Assembly (NCBI GenBank): GCA_021464525.1
Contig: JADRCO010000062.1
Coordinates: 1 to 60,023 of the forward strand
DNA from: Rhizophagus sp. LPA8_4_AMF
Lineage: Eukaryota; Glomeromycota; Glomeromycetes; Glomerales; Glomeraceae
Reading direction: 5' to 3'
Length of the DNA stretch: 60,023 bases
Made by a program: the position numbers and the translations under genes. Position 1 is the stretch's first letter, and the number at the start of each line of letters is the position of its first letter. This document shows, one piece after another, positions 23,781-37,300 of the stretch. The notes beneath the pieces were generated by a model. It saw only the letters and a program-made list of their open reading frames with translations, was not told the origin of the DNA and did not search any database.

Positions 23781-25964
23781 ATGGAAAACGATCCTGATTT
23801 GTAGGTTAATTTCTAATATTACTCATATTACAATTCCTTTGTTCGTTATAAATAGTTTATGGAATAATAATAATAATAATAATAAAATATTATTTTATGA
23901 ATAGAAAAATTCCGACAATTGAAATTTCGGAGTCTCCAGGACCGACGGGCAGCCATGTGGAAAAAAGAAGAGAATGGAAGAAAGTGAATAAATCAAGACT
24001 AAGGCGATCGAAAAGCATGGGAGGACCATGTACTGATGATTCGGCGAGTGAAGGCTGCTCTACTGATGATTACCGACTCGTTTCTCCGAAAATATTGAGA
24101 AAGACTAACGTGAAAAAAGAAAGCTTTGATGGTTGGTTTAATTTATTGTTACGTTCTTATAAGATTTTTGACCTAAATTTTTCAAATTTTAGATTATGTA
24201 AAGAGACGGCGTAATTTATTAGAAAGACAGCGTTCCACAATTTCATTGTATACTTCACCTGTCCTTGTGATGACTTACTTCTCGGCATATTTAATTTATC
24301 AAGTCAAAACAGCCGTGGAATATGCACAATCAAGAAAATGGATTATAACATCTATACCTATATTAGGAATTTTGATTCAATTTGCATTGTTAGTTGAGGG
24401 AGCACATCAAGATGTAATTAAATCATATTATATTATATTATATTATAAACTTTTATAACATTTGTTGTTAATTAGGAATTATTTTAATTGATCGATCTAG
24501 TATTATATGGTTTTTAACTATAATTTTTAGGTGATATATCGAATTCAATCTTATGTCATTTGGTATTTTTATTGGATTGGTTTGGGGATCGCTTCTTCAG
24601 TAGGCCTGGGTACAGGTCTACATACATTTGTATTATTCTTAGGTCCTCATATTGCGGAAGTGACATGGGCAGCTTATAAATGTGGAAATTTGGATTTTGA
24701 AACGTTTGGTCCTCCTAGGTAAGTAATTTAATACACATTTTCTTTTGATAAATGGTTGTTTATTATAAATAAAATTGACATATTCTATAATATATTAATT
24801 TAAAGATTTCGATGCCAACCTTCCGTATCAACGTCTGTTGCAGTATCGTTATTGAGTATATTTAAAAAAGTTCAATGGGAGTCGTTCTTTTGGGGGTTTG
24901 GTACGGCACTTGGTGAATTGCCTCCGTACTTTGTTGCTAGAGCAGGTTAGAAACAAAATTTAATATAATGTATAAAAGAATATTTTAAATAACGATATTT
25001 AAATATTACCATAGCCGCTTTATCAGGTAGTCGTAGTGAAGAATTAGAACAGATAGATACTTTAATGGCTCAAAACCCAGATAGTATATCACATAAAGAA
25101 AAGGTGTTCATATGGGTTCACCGGCTTATGCAAAGATTAGGATTTTTTGGAATATTTCTATTTGCTTCGGTGAGTAATATAGTTTATTTAATAAATTGGT
25201 AAGTATGTACAATGACTTTTAATTATTATTTATTTTCTTAAATATTAGATTCCAAATCCTTTATTCGATCTTGCAGGCATAATTTGTGGACAGTTTTTAG
25301 TGCCATTTTCAACATTTTTTGGGGCAACATTTTTAGGCAAAGCAGTAGTAAAATCCTCTATTCAGGTATTTAATAATATTCTTTACACATTTTTTTTTTT
25401 TATTAAACACGTTATCTTATTTTGTCATGTCTGATGTTAAAAAAAAATCATACATATCTTTTCAGACTCTTTTTGTAATTCTATTATTTTCCCAAGATAT
25501 GATTAGCACTATTTTGGATATTACACATCATTATTTACCATATGTACACGACAAACTCCAAAACGTTGTACAGCGGCAAACTAAAATACTAAGACGTGAA
25601 AAGGGTGAAGATGCTCCTGAAATTAGTCCAGTAAGTTCATAAACTAGTGATTTTAAATACAATTTATATACTTGATATTTATTAAGCTTTACTTTTTTAG
25701 GGTAGCCCTAGTTATATATCTATCGCATGGAATTGCCTTTTTAATATTATGTTAGCTTATTTTGCATTGTCAGTAATTGAAACTTTAGCTATTTCACATC
25801 TTAAGAGAGTTCATGACAAAGAAATCGAAGATTTGGAAAGAAAGGCAAAGGAAAAAGCTGAAGCAGAAGGAGATGGTATTGAAGAATCTCCAATGTCAAG
25901 AAGTGTTATTGAAGGGGATCTTAAACGGGAAATAGATTTAGGTAGAGGTTATTCAAGTAGTTAA
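23781..25964 (+). CDS. VMP1: VMP1 / EPG-3 family ER scramblase
   Basis: Exons 23781-23800, 23905-24131, 24193-24413, 24531-24718, 24806-24945, 25015-25169, 25249-25365, 25466-25630 and 25701-25964 give 498 residues. The chosen start (MENDPDL, then [12 protein letters not shown]) splices out an intron carrying an (AAT) microsatellite; a downstream start at 23897 is possible. A Ser-rich basic N-terminus is followed by several membrane segments with [20 protein letters not shown] (around residue 180), [39 protein letters not shown] and [20 protein letters not shown], the signature of the VTT/DedA (SNARE-associated) fold in VMP1. Family members move phospholipids between ER leaflets and are needed for autophagosome and lipid-droplet formation in animals and Dictyostelium. 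The tail is a charged coiled-coil-like region (about residues 440-475). Budding yeast lacks VMP1. Confidence 0.93.
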
Positions 25965-26902
25965 TAAGAAGTGCTTAATAATCGAATATTACTATATTAT
26001 GCTGTATGGTGTCTTGAATTGAATAGAAGTATTATCTGGCTGGAAATATAGACTTATATAGTGTTATTTCTTGTTAATTTTTTAATTTTATCTAAAATCA
26101 TATACATCAAGGTTATGAATGATGTAAATATTAATGCAACTTAGTTTTATTACATAATCATTTTGTTTAATTAATTAGCATATAGAAAAGAAAAATGTGA
26201 CGAATGTTTATAAAAATATAATAAAACTTAAACTGTTAATAGTACAGTTTTATTTATATACGTATCTTATCAAAAAATTTTGATACAATTGAGTCTATAG
26301 AGAGTGCAGAGTATAGTCTACTGGTCAATACTATACAATTGTGCTGATTTTATGCAATACTACTATACTCTATAGTATAGTGATGAAATATAGTTTTTTA
26401 ATTTTTTGTGATTTGTGTAGAGTTTACTTCTTCATAATTAAATTTAAATTTGAAAAATCTGAATAATCATGTGATGATTATAAAGCCAAATTTTATTTCC
26501 CTTGAAAAAGGGTATTCTCGGAAATGATACCAGAGTTCCCGGATATTTTACTTCAATAAATTATTTGTTATACTATATAGTACGATGCAATATTTATCTG
26601 AGTATTCGAAAATTTGAGACATATACTCAGTTCACAGTTTTGCTAAATTATACTGAACTCAGTTAGGCGAGTAGACTCAATTGTGAAAGGAATTACCGAA
26701 AATTTTTTCCACTTTCTAAAACGATTTTTTTTTTAACATTTAGAAATGTAATATCCATAATAAGAGATTGTTTATTTAAATTAAGTTACTAATTTTAATC
26801 TAACGATTAGAAATAAGAATCGCTTTCATATGAAGTTTCTTCTAAATAATAAGAAAGAAAAGTTAGTAACTAAATATGCGTGAAACTATATTATTGAAAT
26901 AA
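25965..26902. other. Intergenic region between convergent VMP1 and IWR1
   Basis: AT-rich, no ORF of note. AGAGTATAGT at 26308-26317 faces ACTATACTCT at 26362-26371, and CTATAG motifs recur around them, so a short element remnant is possible. It should contain the 3' ends of both flanking transcripts. Confidence 0.45.
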
Positions 26903-28460
26903 TTAATAAAAAAACAAGCCTTGTACACTCCAAATTTCATCTTCGTCTTCATCAGGATAATCATGAGTATAATAATCCTCAGCTGAAAAACAAACCATTT
27001 TTTAAACTTATCGTAAGATAATAAGAATTAAGGAATAATTAAATGTAAGAACAAACCATTAGAATCTTCTTCATCGGAGTAAACGAAATCATCTTTATCG
27101 TCTGATTCATTAACAAATATTTCGTTTTCATCATCATTAAACCAAGTTCTACAATAAAAGCTTCAATGTGAACAAACCGTGATTAAAAAAATAGAAATTA
27201 ATTTAAAAAATTTAACATACAATGAAGCGATGTTATTAAAATTAATTTGATCATCTAAATCCATAGCATCGTCTCGATAATATACATCATAAACATAACC
27301 ATCATCCAAATCGGTTTTATCTTCTTTATCTATTTGTTCTTGAACTAAAAGATCATGATAATTAGAAAACAGTAAAAATAGAATATTTCATATGGGAAAA
27401 TATACATACGTGAAAGGTATTGTCGCACCATTGGAATAAAATTGCACATGATTTCAGAATCAATATCATCTTCTTCAACAAATCTAATTAAAATGATCTG
27501 AGTTAATTCATCTTTTCGAAAAAAGAGGCAAATAAAAAATCATGAATAATCCATAGAATAAACATAAAACTCTCATAACTGACTAACTTTGGTTCCATAG
27601 GTGCTTCACTTTCCTTGACTGCATCGTACATTTTAAATAATTCTGTAAAAGTCTCATCTTCATCTTCCACATCATCACTAGAACCGATAATTAATATAAG
27701 TTAAACAAGAACTTTTTAGAAAATATATATAAATAAAGTTTCTTTACCCTGAAATAGTAAATGAGCCATTTTTTTGTCTATTCCTATCAATAACTTTATA
27801 TCTTTCTTCTCGTCTATTTTCATTAGTTCGGGCAATTTTTTGCTCCCGAATTTGTTTAATATCAAATCCTTTACGTTTTAAGGTATCTTTACGATTCATA
27901 AGTTTCACTATACGATCCTAAGCATATCGAATGAGTTTTTAATATCACAAGTATAATAAATGAGCTAATTTTATTAAAAAAGAATCATCGTACTTTCAAT
28001 TGCTGTGTTTTATTCGAATCATTGAAGTTAATCTCATCAACCGTTTCCGCGAATCGAAATATGAACGGTACAGACTCCTTTGTTTCTTCTTTTTCTGCGT
28101 TCGAAAGAAAGAATACTTCAGTTACATTCACAAATAGAATATACCGAAAACAGTACTCTTTTACCTTTTGTCTTCCGATTTTCTTTGGCTTCTTCAATTT
28201 TCAGAATACTAGCTTTACGCCTAACTTTCTTTTTCTCAGGACTATGCCCATTTTCAAAGTGTTGGACAACTAAAAAGGGCGTTAATGAAATATTGAAAAA
28301 GATCGAAAGGAAAAGATTTACTTAGTATTATTAAAATACCAAGCGCGTCTAAAGGCTCTTCATTTCGCTTTCGTTTCAGGCGAACGATAGTTAACCCAGA
28401 AGGTGTTGTTGTAGACTCTATAACTGGAGCTGATGCAGAAGCTTTTTTTTGAATATCCAT
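26903..28460 (-). CDS. IWR1: IWR1/SLC7A6OS-like RNA polymerase II nuclear import factor
   Basis: Nine exons (28460-28340, 28269-28165, 28094-27994, 27917-27748, 27677-27588, 27483-27410, 27344-27221, 27148-27057 and 26982-26903) keep frame to 318 residues. The N-terminus has LTIVRLKRKRNEEPLDAL, the basic start typical of SLC7A6OS (RVKRKR..EP..AL), followed by VPFIFRFAETVD. The C-terminal acidic half contains DDGYVYDVYYRDDAMDLDD, the core of the Iwr1 domain, and ends in DEDEDEIWSVQG. Iwr1 binds assembled RNA polymerase II in the cytoplasm and brings it into the nucleus through an N-terminal bipartite import signal. It shares a 133-bp divergent promoter with UTP25. Confidence 0.88.
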
Positions 28461-28593
28461 AACTATTTATAATCTTTTTTTCATTGCCTCTTTATTTATA
28501 TTAATATTATAGTAACACCAATTTGACAAATATGAAAATGATTTTCGTCCAGATTATCATAAATTAATTAAAATGTAAACCGACCACTATAAT
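28461..28593. promoter_or_regulatory. Very short divergent promoter, IWR1/UTP25
   Basis: Only 133 bases separate the two start codons. The gap is AT-rich and has no clear TATA box. Two genes for nuclear RNA-synthesis functions probably share one nucleosome-free region. Confidence 0.5.
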
Positions 28594-30256
28594 ATGTTAA
28601 ATATGAAACGAAAAGCGAATTCTCTTGCAAAAAAAAGGAACAAGAAAAACAAGCTGACGAAAAAAGATTGGAAGACACTAGAAGAGTATGGTACTCTAAA
28701 TCCTACTGAGTTGGGAGAAAGCGAAGAAGAGGAAAATCTTTCAAAGTACGTAATATTGGGGAATTAACTCTCTTTTGCTTGGAATTAATTTATATAATCA
28801 ATTTTTGATAGGAGAGTGTTTACGGAAGATCAATTAGATGAAAAGATAAAGCGAGAAGATTATGATAAAATGACATTTGATGCATCTGATGATGATGATT
28901 ATGAAAATGACGAAAACGCCGAGGATATATATTTAGATAAGCCTAATTCTTCTTATAGAAAACTTGTTGGATTATTACAAGTTAATAAAAAACGAAAAGT
29001 GGATAAAATGAAAGAGAACGTGGACATTAATAAAACGGATAAAGTTGATGCCGCTAAGAGTGATTTAGGAAATAAAGAAGTAGAGATGAAATGTGAAAGT
29101 GGTTTACAACAAGAAAGTGGAAGAAATAAAAAGGACAGTGGAGAAGAAAAGGAAAGAGAAAGAGAAGGAAAAGATGAAGAAAATGAACAAGGAAACGCTG
29201 AAGGAAGTAGTAATGGAGATGACGAAAGGGAGGAAGAGGAGAATGAAAAAGGTATCTTTCGAGTATCATCATTTTAACATCATTCATATAATTAATTAAC
29301 ATTAATTATACAGACGAATTTGAAAATCATTTTGGAGATCAACAAAAAACACAACAGATATTAAATAGCAAAGTAACAATGATCGAAAAAAAACAATGGA
29401 AGTTAATAAATTATGAAAATGCAGCTTTAAAATTGGTTAGTAAATATATACTCAATGATGACGGTGAGAAGGGTGATGATGAAAATGATAAATCGAATAT
29501 CGAATTATTAAAGGTATTTATAAGTTAAAGATGAGAGATTTTAATTTGTCATGTGTGTTAAGTTGTCTGTACGTAGATCAGGCCAAAGTTATTGGAAACT
29601 TGGAAAAAAGTTAATAAAATTAATAATAGTAGTAAGTTCATGTAATATTCTAGTCAATGGCGACCGTTGTCTTGACGGACTGATTAAAACTAAATTATAT
29701 TTATTTATAGACGATATATTCACCGATTTACAGTGGCATTTATTCCAACAATTTAATAAATACCAAGACGTATTATATACGAATAGAAATATAGAAAATT
29801 CATTCGAGTTAAGATATATTTACGCTTTACATGCCTTAAACCATATTTATAAGTAAGTTAATTTTATTATACCGTTGTTTTAAATTTAATATTTACTAAA
29901 TAATATGAACATGCGTAGGGTTAGGAATCGTATATTAAAGAATAATGAGAAATTAAATAAGGCGCATGCAGCTGGTAAAGACATCGAGTAAGTAAAATAT
30001 GTAAGCCAAAATCATTAGAGTATAATTTGTTTTAATTTATCATATTTAAAGTGAAATAAGAGATCAAGGATTTACAAGACCGAAAGTATTGATTTTATTA
30101 CCATTTCGTAATTCCGCTATGAACTTGGCAGAAATATTAATAAAATTATCAGGAACTGATCAACAAGTAAGTGAACGAGAAATTTTAATTTCGATTTTAG
30201 AAGTTATAAATTGTTTTTTTTCTTTTTTTTTTTTTTTTTTTTTTAGGAAAATTAAA

Positions 30257-30291
<35 letters not shown>

Positions 30292-31999
30292 GGAAAATCA
30301 AACCCGATTTTTTGAGTCTTTTGGAATATCACCTGAACAAGAAAAAATTGATCTAAAGAAACCGGGTATATGTCGACTTTGTCGTTATCGTATTTCATAT
30401 CTCGTTAAATTAAATTCGTTTATACTTTTGAACAGCCGATTTTTTAGCGACATTTAAAGGGAATATTGATGACATGTTTAGAATTGGAATTAAGTTTACA
30501 AGAAAGTCCATGAAATTTTATACTGAATTCTATAGTGCAGATATTATAATCGCGTCTCCTTTAGGATTAAGAATGATAATAGGGACTGAAGGGTAAGCAG
30601 AACTCTTTTTTTTTAAAAAAAAAACAATGGTATTTAACTAATATTTTACGGAAATTAGGGACAAGAAAAGAGATTTTGATTTTCTTTCGTCAATTGAAGT
30701 GATTATAGTCGATCAATGTGATACACTCTTAATGCAAAATTGGGATCATGTCGAAGTAAGTGTGAAGCGTGCTCGCTAGTATTATTTACTATGCGTTACT
30801 AAAATTTTTTTTAGCATATTTTTAGTCACATGAACTTGATCCCGCAGAAATCACATGATTGTGATTTCTCACGTGTAAAGAACTGGTATCTAGATGGAAG
30901 GTAAACATACTTTTGTTTTTTACGAATTTAAAATTTAAATTTAAAATTAAGTTTAATCTTTAATCTTTTACTATAAAGAGCACGATATCTAAGACAGACT
31001 ATAATACTCTCTGATTATTTGACACCGGAAATTAACATGTTATTTAACAAACAAATGAATAATGTTGATGGGAAAATGAAAATTAAACATCCCCATCAAG
31101 GAACAATATTAGATGTCAATATGAAGAATATTCGACAGGTATGGATAAGTCACGTAAATTACTTTGTAAAGGCTTCTGCGATTGTTAACCCTTGTTCATT
31201 TCTTAAATCAAAGATATTTACACGAATTGAATGTAATGCATTATCAGAAATAGATGATATAAGGTTCAAATATTTCATTGAAAAGGTAAAACTATTAAAT
31301 CAAGTCTTAACAATTATTTATATAAGATGAGTACCTCGTTTCGAAAATTAAATTTAATATTTAAAAAAAAATGAATTTATAGATATTACCTAAAACAAGA
31401 AAAATGAATTTATCACATGTAATGATTTTCATACCATCATATTTTGACTTTGTAAGACTAAGAAACTATTTTGAAGATAACACTATTTCATTTACGTCCA
31501 TCAGCGAGTTAAGTTAATGTCATATTTTTTAGAAATTTATATCACGAGATTATCAATTAACAAAGTCATTCATTGTTTGATTTTTAGATATACGAATGTT
31601 TCTGATGTTACAAGAGCACGTACTTATTTTCTTAACGGAAAAAAAAATTATTTATTGTATACGGAAAGATTTCATTTTTTCAGAAGGTAGGTCAAAAATA
31701 AGTTTGATATATCTCTCACTTAATTAATATATTCAATCATTTTTTTTTCGTTTAGACAATATATAAAAGGAATACATCATGTTATATTTTATGCTTTACC
31801 AGACCACGCTCATTTCTATTCAGAACTATTAAATTCTATACAATCATCTTCTTCTGACAAGAATTCGAATTCAAACGAAAAGATTACAATTAACGTTATA
31901 TTTTCAAAATTTGATAAATTGAGATTGGAAAGAGTTGTCGGGAGTGGTAAAGTCGGTAAAATATTACAAGGAGAAAAGAAGATTTACACGTTTAGTTAA
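28594..31999 (+). CDS. UTP25: UTP25 / digestive organ expansion factor homologue
   Basis: Sixteen exons (28594-28745, 28812-29251, 29314-29513, 29577-29631, 29711-29852, 29919-29987, 30052-30166, 30293-30365, 30436-30592, 30659-30755, 30815-30900, 30979-31138, 31214-31285, 31383-31507, 31588-31686 and 31756-31999) join in frame to 761 residues. A Lys-rich nucleolar-type N-terminus and a Glu-rich acidic stretch precede the conserved part: [81 protein letters not shown] and [21 protein letters not shown]25 has a helicase-like fold without the ATPase motifs and belongs to the small-subunit processome that matures 18S rRNA in the nucleolus. An in-frame ATG at 28603 is an alternative start. Intron 7 has a duplicated acceptor, and intron 12 is a 75-nt intron without stops. 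Confidence 0.92.
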
Positions 32000-32521
32000 C
32001 CAAGTGCTTGAAAGAAAATATTATTGTTTGATAGAACTTCTATGATATAATTCTTGATAGAAATACAAAATCATACGCTATTCAATGAACTATTTTTTTG
32101 CATTTTTTTTTATATTATGCGTTTTTCGAATTTCGATAATAAATGATAGTATTTAACATCTAATTCACAAATAAAGGGTTATAATATTATCACTTAAATG
32201 TAAGAAGTCACAAATTACTAATTATAAACTGCTGATAAGTTTGCCCGCACTACCGTTTAAAGAAAGATCGTATGTTAGGTAAATTATTATTTCTTTAAGA
32301 AATAAGTTATTAAAACAACTGATCATTTATTTAAGTAAAAAAATGTTGATTTTTTTTAGATAAGAATCATCTTTATCTTTAATGGAAAATTGACATATTA
32401 TCAGGTAATTGCAAAACTGGTAATTAAAATTCTTTATAATGATGATAAATAAAAATTCAAAGGTTAAAAATCGAGAATTAAAGTTGTTCCATCATATATT
32501 ATTGTTTTATTTTGATATAAC
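32000..32521. other. Intergenic region between convergent UTP25 and TFB1M
   Basis: AT-rich, no ORF or repeat recognised. It should carry the 3' ends of both transcripts. Confidence 0.4.
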
Positions 32522-34143
32522 TCAATTTTTGGAAATCGATAAAGAATTATCATAAAATAATTTTGTTAAATAACAAAATTGTTCCGCAGTTAAATTCTCA
32601 GGCCGTAATGACATATCGATGTTCAATTGTTCAATGATTTTTAAGATTATTTCATTTTTATTTTCTGATAAATTCTTTTGCAATTTGCTGTGGCACATAA
32701 TTTTTTATATACAAATTAAAATCATATTATACTGTATTAATAATAAATTAATAAAAGAAAAAGAACTTACTTAAATATAGAACTTAGCGTTTTTCGCCGA
32801 AATAAATAAAAATATCCAACGATTTCTTCCAATAAATTAACTGGCGCTAAATTTAGAATGTTGACTGAATAAAATTTTATTTATAACTATTCACTTTTTG
32901 ACGACTATTATTATTACCTTTCAAGAACGGATTAGGTAAAGCGGTTAATTGAATTACACTTGCATCAACCTTGGATAAGCAAAATTCCGTGTTATTGTAA
33001 ACATGTAATTTATTCCGTGCCAATACGCTAAATGTTATTGTTACCTTTGGACGAGGTATAAATACACTTGAAGGAACTTCATAAATCTTTTTGACTTCAC
33101 AAAAACTTTGCACTAAGACCGACATTCGACCACGTTGTGGGCTGGTTGTATCAGCAATAATTCTCTTCGAATTTATTCAATAAATAAGAATAAAACTTCT
33201 GCAAACAAACAATTTATTAACAAATAGATTCTCACATCTCCAACTTCTTTTTGAAACATTAATGTCATTGTAATGTTAGAAAATTTAAATATCCCCGATC
33301 GATCTGATAACATTTTTATCCATTGCACGAGAAATGAAGATGCAATATTAAACGGTAGATTTCCAATTAGATGTAAATTAGAGGCTAATATTATATAACG
33401 ATACATATATATTATTAATTAAAAAAAAAAAAAAATTAATTCCAAATTAATTTTCTTTTTAATAAAAAAATAAAGGAATACCCTGAATTCTAGCTTCATC
33501 TATATGTGCGGCTTTCATAATCATTTCGTGATCGATTTTTAACATATCGCCTTTTATTATCTAAAAAATGATTGCAATAGTCATCTCTTCAAATATAAAC
33601 TAAAATTATCCGGAACGTACCTTACTTTTAAAGTGTGCTCGGAAGCTTCTGCTAATTGCTACACGAAAAATTTTATCGATCGGTAAATTTTTGCTCGATA
33701 GTTGATAACAATCGATTTTAAGAAACTTACCATAAGAGTAGGTAAAAATCGGCCATCCTTCTCTATGGCTACGATGTTAGAAATTCCCGTTTCTAATATT
33801 GACCTTGTCAACAAACCAGGCCCTAAAAAATTACTTCTCTTTATTTAAAGATTTGTTAAAGTTATAGCATATAATAAAAGTATTCAATATACCGGGCCCT
33901 ACTTCAACGACAAGCGTATCATTTTGACTTATTTTTGCGCATTTTACAATTTTATCTAAAAAAAAAATTTTAATAAATTTTATTCATTAAATCATTAAAT
34001 GCGCCAATTCTTCATTCTTAATAACCTGTGATATTTTTATCTAAAATAAAATTTTGACTAAGTTGAGACTTTGCTGTTAAACCATATATTTTTACCAAGT
34101 CACGTACTTCTAATAACCTTGGAAATTGTTTAGGAATATACAT
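32522..34143 (-). CDS. TFB1M: Mitochondrial rRNA dimethyladenosine transferase (mtTFB1-like)
   Basis: Exons 34143-34026, 33955-33893, 33822-33731, 33658-33626, 33560-33482, 33384-33236, 33164-32918, 32864-32771 and 32687-32522 give 346 residues, the length of human TFB1M. Motifs of the KsgA/Dim1/TFB methyltransferase family follow in order: LTAKSQLSQNFILDK, VVEVGPGPGLLTRS (S-adenosylmethionine loop), VAIEKDGRF, KGDMLK, LIGNLPFNIAS (catalytic NLPF), TLMFQKEVGDRI, QRGRMSVLVQ and IPRPKV. The C-terminal helical part with LRPENLTAEQF resembles TFB1M. The family dimethylates two adenines near the 3' end of small-subunit rRNA; TFB1M does so in mitochondria. MYIPKQFPRLLEVRDLVK is a plausible short presequence region. 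Nuclear DIM1 is less likely, because the C-terminal part matches TFB1M. Confidence 0.9.
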
Positions 34144-34333
34144 ATCTGATATACGAATTTTGATAATCAAAGAAATTTATTTGGTTTATCCGAATCACGT
34201 TTTGTTCTAGCTAAATTTATGAATTATTGATGATGTAAGCAGTGAAATAATAAAATCGTGAAAAAAACCAGCTTCAAAGCCTCATTGTTGGTTTGCACCT
34301 CGGATTCCTTCTGTTCACAATAAAGAAAATAAT
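34144..34333. promoter_or_regulatory. Divergent promoter, TFB1M/NOT1
   Basis: 190 bp between start codons (205 bp if NOT1 begins at its second ATG, 34349). It includes a CGTGAAAAA run near 34257 and no clear TATA box. Confidence 0.45.
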
Positions 34334-37300
34334 GTGCCCCTCCCCATTATGAACAGTGAGGAACCATCTTTCACGTCCTTCTCCCCACCGCCTGTTAATA
34401 GTAATTCCACTACAGCAAAGACGTCGTCCACTACGCCTCATCACTTGAGATCTTCTCAAACGAGCTTAATCAACATTGTAAAAGCTCAAATTTCCTTCCG
34501 GTTGTCTACCCTTTCGGCTGACAATTACGCTCTCAACGTAGCCGAAATTAATTCTGTAAGTTTTAATACATTCGTGTATAGATCTCTCCACGTCCAAGTA
34601 GTTAAATATAAAAGATCTAGTTTTAAGAAAGTTGTAATCGTTTGGGACTAACAATATAAAAGTTTTGTTGCCAGCCAAGAAGCCTACTAACAATTTTAAC
34701 ACGCTATTTAATTTTAAATTGTAGCTTATAGATCAACACGGCCAGGATACACATTTTCATTTATTGCGACGACTTCTTATTGATTCAAGAATTTGTAATA
34801 CTGGAGCCCGTAGCTCGGAATTGCTCAACCAATCTTTGAGCTATCGTCTATTAATTGAAAAAGTTATAGAAGCCGCAAGTGATCCTGCTCTCTCGGCTGT
34901 TTTCTGTGAAGCTTTAAATTCCGTAGATAGCGATTCTTTTAAAGACCTTGACTTAAATAGTTTTTTAGAAAACGTTGGAATTAATCCAGCCGAAAAAGTT
35001 GGACTTTGTATTTCATTGTTATCGGCAAATAGAAAGGAAATTGTAGACCAAGGTTAGGTCCATTTACAAACATATTGATGCTTTGTTATAATGTTTAACA
35101 ATTTTTTTTTTTTTTTGATGAATCAATCTGTAGCACGCGAAATTATTAAGCAGAATATAGATCCATTATTTGAAGCTCTAGGAGATCAACCAGTTCAAGC
35201 TAATTTATCGGATAAACTTAAGCAACATTTAATTGCCTATTTCGAAGCCGAAAAAAGAAATTCTTTACCTGCGCATAGTGATACCTCCAAGCCTGTTGTT
35301 CCTTTCCCTCTTCCAGACTCAGTGTAAGTATAATCATTGTATTTCTCGGTATCAGTGTATTTTTTATAACTATAATGCTTATTTTCAATGAAATAAATGT
35401 ATTTAGCAATTTTTCTATTAAAATGGGAGAATCAAGTGATCAAACTCGGGTTACATTGCTCAAAATTATGCATGATGCAGGTTATAATTGTTGTAGTTCC
35501 GCTTCCGCATTTCTAAATATTTTGAATCAACTGGGAGTAACGTCAGCTGAATCTGGTGAAATTATCAGAGAGGATGATGTTTCTCAAGCTATTGGTATGA
35601 TGGCAAGAACGCATACTGAGGATGGTAGTGCATGGAATCAAGGTACCGATCTTCAAGAACACAAACAGACATGGGATATTGAAATATTCGTGTCAACTTT
35701 AGTGGAACTGGTCAGTATTGTTTTTTTAAAAAAAAGTTCCTTAAATGACTTCACTCTCAACCGATTTAGACTTTGAAGGACAATAAAAATGATTGTCACG
35801 ATATTTTACTTGTATCTGTGTTAAATAATAATTTTTTTTTTATTATTTTAGCAACCTCACTTGGATTGGACTAAAGTAATAGAAAAGTTAGATTATCCAG
35901 AGTTTAGTATTAATGATACAAAGGGTTTAGAATTAATTTTATCAAGTTTCAAGAAAGCAGTTAAGGTAAATTAATACTTATATATCATTATTATTTTTGA
36001 AATAAAGTTAATAATTTTCTTTTATGATCTAGGATCGACAGCAATTTCCTCTACATGTACTTTGGGGACATTGGAATAATATCAATGGTCAATTTAGCTT
36101 CTTACGTCGTATAGTACAAGCGCCGCCTGAAATTTTTAACATTAATGATTACCCTGTGCAAAAGGTTTTATCTATGGAAGATTTTGCGACATCAAACGCA
36201 AATCTTAAATCAATGTCTGGAATGCTCACAGCGAATCCATGGAATTCGGTTGAGTTGATCGAAGCTATGATCAAAATGGCCGATACTGACCTTTTTGAAG
36301 AAGTTAGACAGTTATTCGAAAGAGCAGCTAAACAAACTCCTGAAGTCATGTGCTTAGGACTTGCTCAAGTACAAGTAAATATTATTATTATTATGCTTAT
36401 ATACCATTGTTACTTTGTGTTTATCATTTAAAAAAATTGATATTGATGTCATCTTATAGAAACCATGGAATCCACTGCATCAAGAAATAGTGAACAAATT
36501 AGTTTTGATGTTCTTAACCGGGCATTCAAGTTCGACGCCTGTTCTTACCCGATTATGGCAAGTTAATAGTAGTCTCTTCATTGAAGGATGCCTTGAAATG
36601 TATAAAAAAGACGCTATGACCATATCAAGGATATTAGATATTGCACAGGATTTGAAGGTAAATGTTTAGATTGTTAATATAACTTTCCTTATTTTCTTTA
36701 GATTATTTGACAAAAGTACTTAAGTTAGATATTGATAAGTTACTTTTATTAGCAATGCTAATGTAGTTAAACAATTTATCTTTTTGAATTATTTGTCAGC
36801 AGATATTGAATCCACTTTTAGCTGTTCAACCATTTTCTTTCTCAATTGACTTGGCAGCTCTTGCTTCACGCAGAGAATACCTTAATTTGGAAAAATGGCT
36901 ACAGGACAATATAATTGAATTTGGTGACTCATTTGTTCACGATTGTTTAGAATTTCTCAGTCAAAAAATTGCTATGGAAGTTACGCGTGAAAATAATGGG
37001 AGTCTTCAGTCAGTAAAACTTACTGGTGACGTGTTTGCTATTTTCCTGCGTATCCTCTCAAACAGGTTGATATCTATTAATAATTTCTGAATACACGATT
37101 TTTTAACAATTACTAATTTAATTAATTCTAATACTTCATTTATAAAGTTCAATGTCTCCAGCAAATTCTGAATTATTCAAAGAAATTAATAACACATCTA
37201 TACATGTCTATCCACGTCTTTTAAATCCATCATCCACTGACGGAAATGCGCCGGATCAAACTTTCACAGCTGATGTAGAAGAGGAAGCAAATTCATATTA

